Notes: generated by a model from the sequence alone, not told the origin. A stretch of 64,000 nucleotides of DNA from Thermoplasmata archaeon (GCA_022749815.1 JAKIWV010000002.1:382478-446477), one strand, 5' to 3'. Positions 19,634 to 28,525 are shown, numbered from the stretch's first letter. Program-made: numbers and translations.

Positions 19634-20590
19634 ATGACCGACCCGATGGACACCGCCCGGTCACCTCGCTTCGCACAGGTCGCCTCCTTCGCACGACTGC
19701 CGCTGAGCCGGGACCTCCGTTCTGCGAAGGGGGTCTTCCTGGGCATCCCCTGGGACGACGCCACGAGCTTCCGCAGCGGCGCCCGGGAAGGGCCCTCGGC
19801 GATCCGCAACAACTCCCGACTCGTGCGGTCCTACAACATGTTCGCCAAGGTGTACCCCTTCCGGATCCTCGACATCGTGGACTACGGCGACGTGGACCCG
19901 GTGCCCGGGTTCATCGAGGACACCTTTCAGCGCATTGAGGAAGGCCTCCACCCGGTTTTCAAGCAAGGCGTCGTGCCCTTCACCGCCGGCGGAGACCACT
20001 CGATCACGCTGCCCATCCTCCGCGCCCAGAAGGCGGCGACCGGACACCCGGTGAGCCTCCTCCATTTCGATGCCCACTTCGATACATGGGAGGCCTACTG
20101 GGGGACCAAGCGGTATACGCATGGTACCTGGGTTAAACGGGCCTACGAGGAGGGACTCCTCACCAAGGGGAACGTGTTCCAAGTCGGGATCCGTAGTTCA
20201 CTCTACGCAGCCGAAGATGTCCAGAACAACGCGGCGGTAGTCCATCGAACCTACACCTCGGAGGATGTGGACGCCCAGGGGTATGCCCCCATCATGGACC
20301 AGATCGTCTCGGAGATCCAGGGACAGCCGGTCTATGTGTCGCTGGACATCGACGTGCTCGACCCCGCGTTCGCTCCGGGAACGGGGACCCCGGAGCCCGG
20401 CGGACTGACGAGTCGGGAACTGATCCATTTTCTTCGCGAGCTGCACCGACTCCAGGTCGTCGGGTTCGACGTAGTGGAAGTGGCGCCGCAATACGACCAT
20501 ATGGGCCAGGTGACGGCGCTCACGGCGGCGAACGCATTCTTCGAGGCGATGTCGGCCGTGGCGCGGCGCCGGTCCGCGGGCGCCGGCTAG
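19634..20590 (+). CDS. Agmatinase / arginase-type ureohydrolase
   Basis: 318 residues. It holds all manganese-binding motifs of the family: GGDHS near residue 119, DAHFD near 147, and SLDIDVLDPAFAPGTGTPEPGG near 245. The enzyme splits a guanidino compound to urea plus an amine; agmatine to putrescine is the commonest archaeal activity, but guanidinobutyrate or arginine cannot be excluded. It follows the permease by 18 bases, suggesting uptake and breakdown of the same compound. A second in-frame ATG lies at 19646. Its 3' end overlaps the end of the convergent nucleotidyltransferase-like gene by 4 bases. Confidence 0.92.
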   Translation: MTDPMDTARSPRFAQVASFARLPLSRDLRSAKGVFLGIPWDDATSFRSGAREGPSAIRNNSRLVRSYNMFAKVYPFRILDIVDYGDVDPVPGFIEDTFQRIEEGLHPVFKQGVVPFTAGGDHSITLPILRAQKAATGHPVSLLHFDAHFDTWEAYWGTKRYTHGTWVKRAYEEGLLTKGNVFQVGIRSSLYAAEDVQNNAAVVHRTYTSEDVDAQGYAPIMDQIVSEIQGQPVYVSLDIDVLDPAFAPGTGTPEPGGLTSRELIHFLRELHRLQVVGFDVVEVAPQYDHMGQVTALTAANAFFEAMSAVARRRSAGAG

Positions 20591-21375
20591 TGTAGTTCGT
20601 CGACGTCCTCGAACCAGGGCTCGGCGGTGCCCTTGGTTCTGCGCTTCTCCCACTTCCGGGTCTTGGGGATCGCCGCGAGGAAGTCGAGGTACTCCTGGAG
20701 ATGTCGTCCGGCTCGGCTCGCGATCTCGACCGCCGCGGGGTTTCCGTGGGTCGGTAGCTTCGACATGAGTTCGAGGCTTCGCCGGAGATTCACGTCCGCG
20801 TCGTACCAGAATCCCCAATCGTCGCCGAGGACGGACGAGAGGTAGCTCCGGTCCAGCCCGGCGATATGAAAGCCCATCGTCGCGGCGGCGAGGTCCGTCA
20901 GGTCCCGCGGTGTGGTCTTGTGAATCTGGAGCTTCGAGAGGACTAGGTCCTCGGGGGCGAGCGTCACCCCCGGGGGGAACCGGTCCTTGAGGGGGATCTC
21001 GTGGCTGAAGCGAAGGACGTCGTAGAATACGTCGATCGAGAACTTTGGATGGAAGTAGACGTTCCGGTACATTCCGAACAGGGCGTTGGTCTCCCGGTCC
21101 TCGGTGTACCGGAGTTCCTCCACCATCAACCGGTAGATCTTGCTGGAGTGTTTCTCTCGACTCGCCAGGTCGAGGTCCTTGAAGAGCGGGGTCGGACGAA
21201 GGGTGCCGTCTCGCAGGAGGTACACGGCCCGGGCCTCGGGCACGTGGCGCAGGCGGTAATACAGGCCGACGGATCCGCAGGCCCGCAGGGCCACGCCCCG
21301 CTCCTCGGCCAGTCGAACTATCCGCTCGACCTCCTCGAGAAATGGGGCCTCCTCCAACAGAACCGAATCGGGCAC
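20587..21375 (-). CDS. Nucleotidyltransferase-fold protein (copy 1 of a paired family)
   Basis: 262 residues from GTG. Visible polymerase-beta-like NTase elements: Gly34-Ser35 (ACGSVGLYYRL), Asp67-x-Asp69 (LFKDLDLA) and a third carboxylate Asp115 (FSIDVFYDVL), the G-S / D-x-D / D pattern. After this comes LVLSKLQIHK and a helical C-terminal region containing DDWGFWYDADVNLRR. It is distantly related to the protein at 32486-33529, which keeps the D-x-D, (S/T)IDVxxD, LSKLQ and WGFW motifs. It lies three bases after the phosphoesterase gene, as an operon. Both AbiEii-like toxins and tRNA- or protein-nucleotidylating enzymes use this fold, so the role is open. Confidence 0.65.
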   Translation of the reverse strand: MPDSVLLEEAPFLEEVERIVRLAEERGVALRACGSVGLYYRLRHVPEARAVYLLRDGTLRPTPLFKDLDLASREKHSSKIYRLMVEELRYTEDRETNALFGMYRNVYFHPKFSIDVFYDVLRFSHEIPLKDRFPPGVTLAPEDLVLSKLQIHKTTPRDLTDLAAATMGFHIAGLDRSYLSSVLGDDWGFWYDADVNLRRSLELMSKLPTHGNPAAVEIASRAGRHLQEYLDFLAAIPKTRKWEKRRTKGTAEPWFEDVDELH

Positions 21376-21378
21376 CCT

Positions 21379-22335
21379 TTACCCCAGGACGAACAGATGG
21401 GAGAGCACGTGGTCGTCTTCGAAATCCACCAGGAGGCCCTGGAGCTGCCCACTGAAGTACACGCTACCCGGGTTGTACACAGGAACCCCTGCCACTGTAT
21501 CGACGGCCTTCGATTCATGGATGTGGCCGTGGAGCCCCGCGATCGGGTGGACCGACTCGATCAGCTCGCGCACAGAGGTTGACCCGACGTGGTGAGTGAG
21601 CAGTTGGCCCGAGACGGTTTGAGGCTTGAAGTCGGCGTCCAGTTGGGGTGCGATATCCAGAGACGTGCCGAACGGCGGAGCGTGAATGTCGAGGATGGTG
21701 CGCCGCGGATTGCCGATCTGTCCGCGCGTCCGGTCGAGCACCTTCTGGAGTTCCGGCTCTTCGAGGTCCCGGGGGCAGTGCCAGGGCGTCATGTTCGCGT
21801 AGCCACATCCGAAGATCTCGTAGGGCCCGACCGAAAGGACCCGACCTTCCGGCACGAGGAGGTTCTCGGGTCCCTCGGATCGCAGTAGGTCGAGCACGTC
21901 GTTGGTGTCGTCGTTCCCCACATTCATGACGACGGGGATTTTCTTGGGGGTCAACCGCTCGCGGACGAGGCCGAGCCAGTGGCGGAGGCGCTCCTTCGCG
22001 AGTCGTGCAAACGTCGCCTCCATCTGATCTGGCGACCCCTGAAGGTGCGCCCACTCTTCGGGGCGGGTTACGAGTGAGTAGCGGCCGGTATCGGCGATCT
22101 TCTTCTGAACGTCCGGCAACTCCGCATCCCCCAGATGGTGGGCCCCGTGTCCTGAAGGATACCAGCGGTACCCCCCATTTTCCTCATGGAAGATCGGGAC
22201 CAGCGTCTTTCCGAGAATATCTCCACCGTAAATTAACAGGTCGGGCTCGTACACCGGCGCCGAGTTCAGGAATTTCCGAAAGGAAACCTCGGAGCCATGA
22301 AGGTCGCTGACGAAGTAGACGCGAAAGCGCCCCAC
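21379..22335 (-). CDS. Calcineurin-like metallophosphoesterase (copy 1)
   Basis: 318 residues from GTG. Metal-binding motifs in order: SDLHGS near residue 10, GGDILGK near 38, VGNDD near 140 (Asp where the common motif GNH(D/E) has His), a central DIHAPP and the final GLHGHIHES near 275. It should hydrolyse a phosphoester with two metal ions; the substrate is unknown. A TATA-like GTTATATC 26 bases upstream indicates a leaderless transcript starting at this GTG. It is transcribed with the nucleotidyltransferase-like gene. Its paralogue at 31523-32479 also sits beside an NTase-like gene. Confidence 0.85.
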   Translation of the reverse strand: MGRFRVYFVSDLHGSEVSFRKFLNSAPVYEPDLLIYGGDILGKTLVPIFHEENGGYRWYPSGHGAHHLGDAELPDVQKKIADTGRYSLVTRPEEWAHLQGSPDQMEATFARLAKERLRHWLGLVRERLTPKKIPVVMNVGNDDTNDVLDLLRSEGPENLLVPEGRVLSVGPYEIFGCGYANMTPWHCPRDLEEPELQKVLDRTRGQIGNPRRTILDIHAPPFGTSLDIAPQLDADFKPQTVSGQLLTHHVGSTSVRELIESVHPIAGLHGHIHESKAVDTVAGVPVYNPGSVYFSGQLQGLLVDFEDDHVLSHLFVLG

Positions 22336-22357
22336 TGCTGAGCAAGTTCGTGGGCGG

Positions 22358-22365
22358 GATATAAC
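22358..22365 (-). promoter_or_regulatory. TATA-like box of the phosphoesterase operon
   Basis: Reads GTTATATC on the minus strand, centred about 26 bases before the GTG at 22335, the spacing expected for leaderless archaeal transcripts. Confidence 0.55.
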
Positions 22366-22427
22366 TGGGACGACCCGGATTACGCACCCCGGGTCTCGTC
22401 GCTTCGTACGCGGCGTTCCGCGGAACC

Positions 22428-22435
22428 GATTTAGG
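22428..22435 (+). promoter_or_regulatory. TATA-like box of the VOC gene
   Basis: GATTTAGG centred 27 bases before the GTG start at 22458. This supports that GTG and a leaderless transcript. Confidence 0.45.
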
Positions 22436-22457
22436 CGAGACTCCCCTCGGGCCCGAC

Positions 22458-22859
22458 GTGTTGGAGTATGTCGGTATCCGGGTCCGGGAGTTGGACCGTT
22501 CGCGACGGTTCTACTGCGAAGGACTTGGACTTCGCCGGCATAGCTCGGGCCGAATGGCCGCCGGAGGTGTGTGGGAGACGCTCGAGGATCCTGAAAGCCG
22601 GGCCCAGCTCGAGCTCAATTTCTATCCCGACTCGCCCCCGTATCGCGAAGGCGATGAGCTCGACCACCTGGGGTTCAGAGTACACGGACTGGACGCGACC
22701 GTCGAACGCTTGAAGGCATTGGGTGGGCGATTGCGCATTCCCGTCTTCCGAGAGGGTGACGAGCGGCTCGCGTTCATGTCGGACCCGGATGGCGTCTGGG
22801 TCGAGCTGTGGGAGCACGAGGCGTCCGAGGAGCCCCCCGCTTCCCGTGGCGGAGAATAG
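22458..22859 (+). CDS. VOC/glyoxalase-family protein
   Basis: 133 residues from GTG. Paired beta-alpha-beta-beta-beta modules are visible: VGIRVRELDRSRRFYCEGLGL at the N-terminus, LDHLGFRVHGLDATVERLKALG in the middle, and SDPDGVWVELWEHE near the end. Metal-ligand positions of glyoxalase-type proteins are plausible at His71 (DHLGF) and Glu near the end. Members range from glyoxalase I to dioxygenases and epimerases; no closer assignment is safe. Its promoter region faces that of the phosphoesterase operon. Confidence 0.8.
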   Translation: MLEYVGIRVRELDRSRRFYCEGLGLRRHSSGRMAAGGVWETLEDPESRAQLELNFYPDSPPYREGDELDHLGFRVHGLDATVERLKALGGRLRIPVFREGDERLAFMSDPDGVWVELWEHEASEEPPASRGGE

Positions 22860-22892
22860 ACCGGCCGAATAGAAGCCTTGCCGCCGGCTGCA

Positions 22893-23393
22893 TCACTCCG
22901 TTGGTGAATGGAACGCTTCGGACAGGACCCCGGGCACTTCTCCTCCGGCCCAGCTTGACCGCGGCCATCCAGGAGCCGACTCGGCTGCGAGTCGGATTGC
23001 CAGGCGGGACAACTCGGAAATCCAGGGAGCGGCCAGCGCCTCCTGGACCGTCGGCTCACGGAACTCCGCGATCTCCGGAGGGCGGGCCGCGGGCGTTCCG
23101 TCGCGATGTTGAAGCAAGAACGCGAAATACACGTCGCTCTCGGACGGCCCGATCACCTTGTGCCGAGTCAAGAGCAGCGGGCCCACCATCACACGGACGC
23201 CGGTCTCTTCCTCGAATTCACGGGCGAGAGCGACTTCGAGCCCTTCGCCGGGCTCTACGTAGCCGCTGGGGATGGTAAAGCGGGTCCGGTAGACGGCTCG
23301 GTTGACCAATACAAGATTTTCTCGCAGAAGAACCCCGCCTACCCCCACGCGCGTGTGAGGAGCCGGCAGCGGCGGAAGGGTGGAGTCGGTCAC
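22893..23393 (-). CDS. Nudix hydrolase
   Basis: 166 residues from the chosen GTG. The Nudix box is complete: G-x5-E-x7-R-E-x2-E-E-x-G-x in GYVEPGEGLEVALAREFEEETGV. It should cleave a nucleoside diphosphate linked to another group, using Mg2+. The substrate is not predictable; preceding strand GVGGVLLREN and following LLLTRHKV fit ADP-ribose or (d)NTP pyrophosphatases. The frame extends 20 codons further to another GTG (23453), but that part is low in complexity and reaches the divergent promoter region. The gene is convergent with the VOC gene, 33 bases apart. Confidence 0.85.
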   Translation of the reverse strand: MTDSTLPPLPAPHTRVGVGGVLLRENLVLVNRAVYRTRFTIPSGYVEPGEGLEVALAREFEEETGVRVMVGPLLLTRHKVIGPSESDVYFAFLLQHRDGTPAARPPEIAEFREPTVQEALAAPWISELSRLAIRLAAESAPGWPRSSWAGGEVPGVLSEAFHSPTE

Positions 23394-23458
23394 AGGTTCA
23401 CTGGTTTGCGCCGCGGCGGCGAGGCCTCTCGGCCGCGGAGGAGAGCACGCCACCTGAG

Positions 23459-23466
23459 GAGTATAA
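23459..23466. promoter_or_regulatory. TATA-like element between the Nudix and flippase genes
   Basis: AGTATAAG, 38 bases before the flippase GTG and readable on either strand. It may serve one or both divergent genes. Confidence 0.4.
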
Positions 23467-23499
23467 GAACACGCGGATTGCTGCGCCGAGCGAGGTCCG

Positions 23500-25209
23500 G
23501 TGGACGACCCCCTTCCTACGGAGCAGTCGTCGGCCGGCGCCGAAGCGGTACCCCGCGAGCGTCCCCTCGGCCTCAGCTCCAGCTTCGTCTACGCCGTGAC
23601 GTTCCTCGTCCAACTGGTCGGGTACGTCAGCTCGTTCTTCATCGCGCGACACATCGCCACGAGCCAGGCCGGACTCGACCTTTCCGGATTCATACAGTTC
23701 AACCTCCTCCTCGCCTCCTCGATCAACACCCTCGGCGAGCTGCGCCTCGGTTCCGCGTTCGTCTACTACATCGCACGCGATGCGTCGATGAAAAAGTACA
23801 CGGGCACCTATTTCGCCGCGCGGGCCGGCTTCGTCGTATTCTTCAGCATCGCGCTTCTGGCAGCGTCTCCCTTCATCGGGATCGTCGCGATGTCCGGGTC
23901 GCTCCCGATCCCCTCCTCGACTCTTTTCCTCTGTTTGGGCATTTTCATGCTGCTCCCGCTCCTCTGGACGCCGAGCCTGGTGTATGGGCAGCTCTTCGTC
24001 GGGTTGGGCGACTCGATCCGGGGACAGATGCCGACCCTTGTGGAGTCCGCCGTGCGTACCACCGCGCTGGTCGTGGTCGCCCTCACGTTCCCGACGGTCG
24101 GCGGGGCCGTCAACAGCCACGCCATCTGGGGACTGACCGGGGGCTACTTGCTCGGAGCCGCCGCTGCGGCCGCGGTCTCGATGCCCGCTGTCTGGCGGCA
24201 TTACTCGGCGCCTCGATGGGTTGACCTGCGCCACCTCCTGCGCTACGCCTGGCCGCTGCTGGGGAGCATGGGCCTCATCTATCTGGTCACGAACGCGATG
24301 CCCATTCTCACCCGGGCCTTCTACGAGGTCGGCGCCGTGGCCGTCTTCAACGCCGCGAACGGATTCCGGGTGCTCCTGCTAGCGCTCCCGACCGCCATCG
24401 TCGTTCCGCTCTTCCCTCACCTCGCGGGGCTCCACGAGCGGAAGGAGCTCGAGGTCCTGAGGGATCGAATCTGGCGCGCGCTCCGATACACCGGGATGAT
24501 GGTCGTCCCGGGCGCCGTCCTCTTCGTCGTGTACCGGGTCAATCTGCTGCTGATCCTTTTTCAGAAATCGTACATCACCGGCGTGCCGGGAGCTGGCGGC
24601 GGTGCCATCCCGCTCGCCATCCTCGCACTCTCAGCGGTCCCGCTCGCCCTGAGCCAGATCATCGGCACCGCGCTCAATTCCATCGGGCTGCAGCGCCTCG
24701 AATTCTATCTCACCCTCGTCCAAGTGGGGGTGCTGTTGGCCGGTGTGTTTGGCTTCCGGGCGACGGGTGGCGTGTTCGGTTTCTCCGGTCTCGCGGCGAT
24801 CGCATTCGCCGCTCTTCTCTCATCCATCGCCGGATTAGCGTTGAATTCGTACTTCCTGTACCGGAACATGTCGATCCCCGTCCGCTGGCGGCCCGTGGGC
24901 ACGATCCTCTTGGCAGCAGCGGCCGAGTTCCTCGTGATGTCGCGACTGAACGCGTTGGGAAGCGTCAACGCGTACTTCGCGGTGAATCGTTGGTACCAGC
25001 TCCTCGGGATTGGAGCGCTTGCCCTCCTCGTCTATTCGGTAGTGCTAATTCTGGTGGGGGAACTCTCACGCCAGGATGTCCGTATTTTCGCCGGCTCGAT
25101 TGGCATCGGCGAAAAGTGGGCCGATAGGCTGAGCCGGATCTGCTGGCGTGAAACATCCGACCCAATGCCCACGACCAACGCGCTGACCCCACCTCCCCCC
25201 CAGCCGTAG
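23500..25209 (+). CDS. Oligosaccharide/lipid-linked sugar flippase (MOP superfamily)
   Basis: 569 residues from GTG with about 14 hydrophobic helices. The opening SSFVYAVTFLVQLVGYVSSFFIARH and the later LGSMGLIYLVTNAMPILTRAFYEVGAVAVFNAANGFRVLLLALPTAIVVPLFPHL layout fits polysaccharide-export flippases of the Wzx/AglR type, in which repeated helix pairs form an inward/outward cavity. It would turn over a lipid-linked glycan for N-glycosylation or surface polymer assembly, in keeping with the sequon-rich surface proteins nearby. No glycosyltransferase genes are adjacent. Confidence 0.82.
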   Translation: MDDPLPTEQSSAGAEAVPRERPLGLSSSFVYAVTFLVQLVGYVSSFFIARHIATSQAGLDLSGFIQFNLLLASSINTLGELRLGSAFVYYIARDASMKKYTGTYFAARAGFVVFFSIALLAASPFIGIVAMSGSLPIPSSTLFLCLGIFMLLPLLWTPSLVYGQLFVGLGDSIRGQMPTLVESAVRTTALVVVALTFPTVGGAVNSHAIWGLTGGYLLGAAAAAAVSMPAVWRHYSAPRWVDLRHLLRYAWPLLGSMGLIYLVTNAMPILTRAFYEVGAVAVFNAANGFRVLLLALPTAIVVPLFPHLAGLHERKELEVLRDRIWRALRYTGMMVVPGAVLFVVYRVNLLLILFQKSYITGVPGAGGGAIPLAILALSAVPLALSQIIGTALNSIGLQRLEFYLTLVQVGVLLAGVFGFRATGGVFGFSGLAAIAFAALLSSIAGLALNSYFLYRNMSIPVRWRPVGTILLAAAAEFLVMSRLNALGSVNAYFAVNRWYQLLGIGALALLVYSVVLILVGELSRQDVRIFAGSIGIGEKWADRLSRICWRETSDPMPTTNALTPPPPQP

Positions 25210-25353
25210 CGCCTTCCGCTTCGGCCGCCGCGGCTCCCCCCGATTCCTCGGGGTCAGAGGTTCGTCGCGTGATGAGCGACAGGAAAGCAGGTGCCGCTGG
25301 AAGGCAGAATGCTTATCAGATGGGCCGCACTCGTGAGGTTGACAAGGTCACCC

Positions 25354-25755
25354 ATGATCGCAGTAGAGTTCAAGCCCACAGCGACCGAGCAGATTCGACG
25401 CCTAATTTCCGGCCAGAAGGGAGAGGTCGGAGTCCGCATCTACGCCCAGCCCGGCGGAGGCGGAGGCTCGTGCTGCGGCGGGGGTGCAGGGGCCGTCGCA
25501 TTCGGCATGGCGTTTTCGAAGCCGCGGGCCGACGACACGGTCGTCAAGGTCGATGGATTCGCCCTCCTGGTGGACCCGAGCAGCCAGAAGCTGGTCGACG
25601 GCGCGGTCGTGGACTACGTCGAGACCCTCACGGAATCCGGCTTCAAGATCACGAACCCCACTCTCCCCGAACCCGACGACGCCGGGCAAGCGGGTGGATG
25701 CGGGTCCTGCGGAACCAGCTCTGCGAACGGTGGGGGCTGCGGCTGCGGCGGCTGA
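25354..25755 (+). CDS. HesB/IscA-like A-type Fe-S carrier protein with extra cysteines
   Basis: 133 residues from ATG 25354 (MIAVEFKPTATEQIRRLI), which matches the usual N-terminus of A-type carriers better than upstream starts. The core has the family pattern: VRIYAQPGG..., a strand with MAFSKPRADDTVVKVDGFALLVDP, and the C-terminal C-x-x-C-G motif (GGCGSCG). A-type proteins carry or pass on Fe-S clusters. Odd points are a CCGG cysteine pair near residue 45 where the family has one cysteine, and a second C-terminal Cys-Gly run (GGCGCGG), giving more thiols than usual. It is a single gene. Confidence 0.8.
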   Translation: MIAVEFKPTATEQIRRLISGQKGEVGVRIYAQPGGGGGSCCGGGAGAVAFGMAFSKPRADDTVVKVDGFALLVDPSSQKLVDGAVVDYVETLTESGFKITNPTLPEPDDAGQAGGCGSCGTSSANGGGCGCGG

Positions 25756-25903
25756 GCGGTCTCGCTCATCCTGCTCCTCCTGTGGTCTCGTAGGGAGTTC
25801 ACTCTAGATCGACGCCTCCGCGACACCGGCTTCCGCCGGACGAATCCTCCCGCGCCTCCGGCGCGCCGGATCGTCCCGACGTGGGTCGATCGCGGTCGAG
25901 AGT

Positions 25904-25910
25904 GAAATAG
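25904..25910 (+). promoter_or_regulatory. TATA-like box of ABC exporter operon 1
   Basis: GAAATAG centred 26 bases before the ATG at 25933. The identical heptamer lies 25 bases before the cupin gene start at 36635. Confidence 0.5.
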
Positions 25911-25932
25911 AACTCCGGATTCGGCCGCTTCC

Positions 25933-26862
25933 ATGACGCCCGACGCCCTCCGTGCCGATTCCGTCCGCAAAACCTACCGCGGGCGCAGTGGACCGGCCAT
26001 CGAAGCGCTGACGGGGGTGTCGCTCCGCCTCTCCCGAGCGGAGCGGGTCGCCTTGCTGGGCCGGAACGGCGCCGGTAAGACCACGTTCTTGCGCATCGCG
26101 TCGACGCTGCTCGCTCCGACATCGGGAGAGGTGGAGATCTTCGGCCACGACGCGATCGCTGACCCCGAATCGGTCCGACCGTACCTGGCCGTTGTGCCGC
26201 AGGAGGGGAAGCCGTTCATGCACCTGACTCCGCGGGAGCAGGCCTATACCTACCTGCGAGCCCGCGGCTTCACCCGCGAAACGTCGAAGAGCCGGACCGA
26301 GCACGCCCTCGAGCAGATGGGCCTCACAGAGGTCGCCGACCGGCTGTCGATCACTCTCTCCGGGGGTCAACGGCAGCGAACGATGGTCGCCACGGTGATC
26401 TCGACCGAAGCACCGCTCTTGTTCCTCGACGAACCGACGATCGGCATGGACCCGTTCGCCCGGCGGAGCGTCTGGGATTCCTTCCGGGAACTAACGCGCA
26501 AGGGGTCGACGATCCTGCTCACGACCCACTACCTGGACGAAGCCGAAGCGCTGTCGCAACGTCTGTACATCATCGACCGGGGTCGGCTCCTCGCCGAGGG
26601 GACTGCCGACGACATGAAGCGCAGCGTCGGGGGAACCCTCCGGGTCTCCGTCGCTCCCGGCAATGGGGTCGCCGAACAGCTCGCTACGTTCGGACCCCTC
26701 GTACGAGATGGCGACACTGTGCATGTGATCACCAGTCCGGGTCGGATCCAAGAGATCCTGCAACTGGCCGCCCACTCGAATCTGACCGCCAGCGTGGGTC
26801 CGGTGACGCTCGAGGAGGCATTCCTCCGAGTCGTGGGGAGGTCCATCAACGATGAATCTTGA
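25933..26862 (+). CDS. ABC-2 type transporter ATP-binding protein
   Basis: 309 residues. Full ABC motif set: Walker A GRNGAGKTT near 42, Q-loop VVPQEGKPF, signature LSGGQRQR near 142, Walker B LLFLDEPTIGMDP, switch His in LLTTHYLDEAEAL. The C-terminal 80 residues are the extension usual in drug, antibiotic or polysaccharide exporters. It energises the two permeases that follow: the next gene overlaps its end by 11 bases and the third starts 3 bases after the second. The substrate is unknown. Confidence 0.92.
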   Translation: MTPDALRADSVRKTYRGRSGPAIEALTGVSLRLSRAERVALLGRNGAGKTTFLRIASTLLAPTSGEVEIFGHDAIADPESVRPYLAVVPQEGKPFMHLTPREQAYTYLRARGFTRETSKSRTEHALEQMGLTEVADRLSITLSGGQRQRTMVATVISTEAPLLFLDEPTIGMDPFARRSVWDSFRELTRKGSTILLTTHYLDEAEALSQRLYIIDRGRLLAEGTADDMKRSVGGTLRVSVAPGNGVAEQLATFGPLVRDGDTVHVITSPGRIQEILQLAAHSNLTASVGPVTLEEAFLRVVGRSINDES

Positions 26863-27622
26863 GACCCCGATGCCGGCCGTCGGGCGGTCCCGGTGGACCG
26901 GGCTCGGCGCCTTCATCGGAACCGAGCTCCGGGTCCAACTGCACGAGGGCCTGGCCATCGCGACCTCGATCGTGGTGCAGGCCGTGTTCCTCGTTTTCGT
27001 TGCCGTTCTCGCCCAAGGGTATCTCCCATTCACGCTCGTGGGAGCCATCGTGTTCTCGGTCTTTACCATCGGCCAGCGGATCCAGAACGAAGCGGCCTGG
27101 ATCCGTATCGACCACAAGCTGCACGAGCTGTACCATGCCTCCCCGATGACGCCCGGGGCCTACTTCCTCGGCCTCTCCGTTGGGGTCCTGCTGGCCTATG
27201 TCGGCCCGATACTCGTCCTCGTCGCGGCGGCGGTCTACTTCATCGCATTCACGGCGGCCGCCGCTCTGGTGCTCGTAGCGGTCCTAGCGGCCGAGTTCAT
27301 TTTCACCGCATCGGTCGGGTACATGATCTCGACCTGGTTCCGCGACATGCGGAGCATCTGGCCGTACTCGACATTGTTTTTCAATCTGTTTGGAGTGCTG
27401 CCGCCGGTGTTCTATCCGCTAGGGTTGTTCCCGGTAAGCCTCCAACCCGTTGCGCTGCTACTTCCGACCTCGGGGGGCACCGCCCTGGCGGAGCGTGCCG
27501 CCGGGATCCTTCCCCTGACGACGGGAGAAATTCTCCTCGCTTCGATCAGCCTCGTCGTGAGCACGGGCGCCGCCTTCATCGGCGCCGTCTACTGGGCGCG
27601 CCGGATATCGCGGGAGCGTTGA
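26852..27622 (+). CDS. ABC-2 type permease subunit A
   Basis: 256 residues, about six membrane helices, with the ABC-2 permease layout: an N-terminal helix after a short cytoplasmic stretch, the amphipathic segment RIDHKLHELYHASPMTPGAYFLGLSVG that contacts the ATPase, and paired helices ending in a basic tail. It overlaps the ATPase gene and is followed immediately by a second permease of similar pattern, so the exporter is probably a heterodimeric pore. Confidence 0.85.
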   Translation: MNLETPMPAVGRSRWTGLGAFIGTELRVQLHEGLAIATSIVVQAVFLVFVAVLAQGYLPFTLVGAIVFSVFTIGQRIQNEAAWIRIDHKLHELYHASPMTPGAYFLGLSVGVLLAYVGPILVLVAAAVYFIAFTAAAALVLVAVLAAEFIFTASVGYMISTWFRDMRSIWPYSTLFFNLFGVLPPVFYPLGLFPVSLQPVALLLPTSGGTALAERAAGILPLTTGEILLASISLVVSTGAAFIGAVYWARRISRER

Positions 27623-27624
27623 CG

Positions 27625-28404
27625 ATGGCCGCCCTCACCTCTCCGGTCGTTGAGCTGCCTCACCGGGGGCACGTGTTTCCCGCGTTCGCGCTGATCGGCT
27701 GGCGCTGGATCAGCCGAAACCCTGCGGCAACGATCGCGCCGATCCTCCTGCCGTTCATCTTCCTGTTCTTCCTGAAGTTGATCTCCCCTCCGTATCTGTT
27801 TCCCCTCGAGATCGTCGGGGCGATGCTCTTCACGACGCAGAACATCGGGAGCTGGGTCCTCGGCGATTCCGCGTACTGGCGGATCGAGCATTCGCTCCAG
27901 GACCTGTTCATCGCCTCCCCTCTGGGAAAGGTGCGCTACCTGTTCGGCATCGCGGTCTCCAACATGATCGCGGCGATCCCGGCGTACGTGGTCCTGGCGC
28001 TGCTCCTCGCCTCAGTAGTCCACGTCCCTTGGTTCGCGTGGATCGCCCTCGCCGTTTCGATCGGCCTGCTCTGGGTCCTCTTCTCCGCAATCGGTATCGC
28101 GATATCGAGTCGGCTCCGCAGCCAGCGCGAGATCTGGCCCGTAGGGAACCTTCTGTTCACTTCGCTCGGCATGCTGAGCCCGCTCTACCTTCCGATCTGG
28201 CTCCTACCGCTGCTCTGGCAACGGGTCGCCTGGTTCCTCCCAGGGACCTACGCGGCGCTCCTCGTCCAATCGAGCGTGGGACTCGTACCGGCCGGTGTGT
28301 CCGTCGGGTTCGAGTCCGTGTGGATCGACGTAGGACTCCTCGCTGTGACCGCCGTCGTCGGGACGTTGCTAGCCCTCAGCATCTACCGATGGCGCGAGCC
28401 GTAA
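27625..28404 (+). CDS. ABC-2 type permease subunit B
   Basis: 259 residues from ATG 27625, two bases after the previous stop; the longer upstream frame belongs to no gene. About six helices. The coupling segment YWRIEHSLQDLFIASPLGKVRYLFGIAVS matches the corresponding segment of subunit A (RIDHKLHELYHASP), so the two are paralogues. It completes the three-gene exporter operon. Confidence 0.85.
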   Translation: MAALTSPVVELPHRGHVFPAFALIGWRWISRNPAATIAPILLPFIFLFFLKLISPPYLFPLEIVGAMLFTTQNIGSWVLGDSAYWRIEHSLQDLFIASPLGKVRYLFGIAVSNMIAAIPAYVVLALLLASVVHVPWFAWIALAVSIGLLWVLFSAIGIAISSRLRSQREIWPVGNLLFTSLGMLSPLYLPIWLLPLLWQRVAWFLPGTYAALLVQSSVGLVPAGVSVGFESVWIDVGLLAVTAVVGTLLALSIYRWREP

Positions 28405-28525
28405 CCCAGGGGCGCCTCCAGTCCATACGTCACGACGGGGCGAGCCTCTATAATCCCCCACCGCTTCGACCCTCCGAAACCGTTGCTGCCCCGAACAGAA
28501 ACCCCCTGTAACGCCCTGCCCGCTG

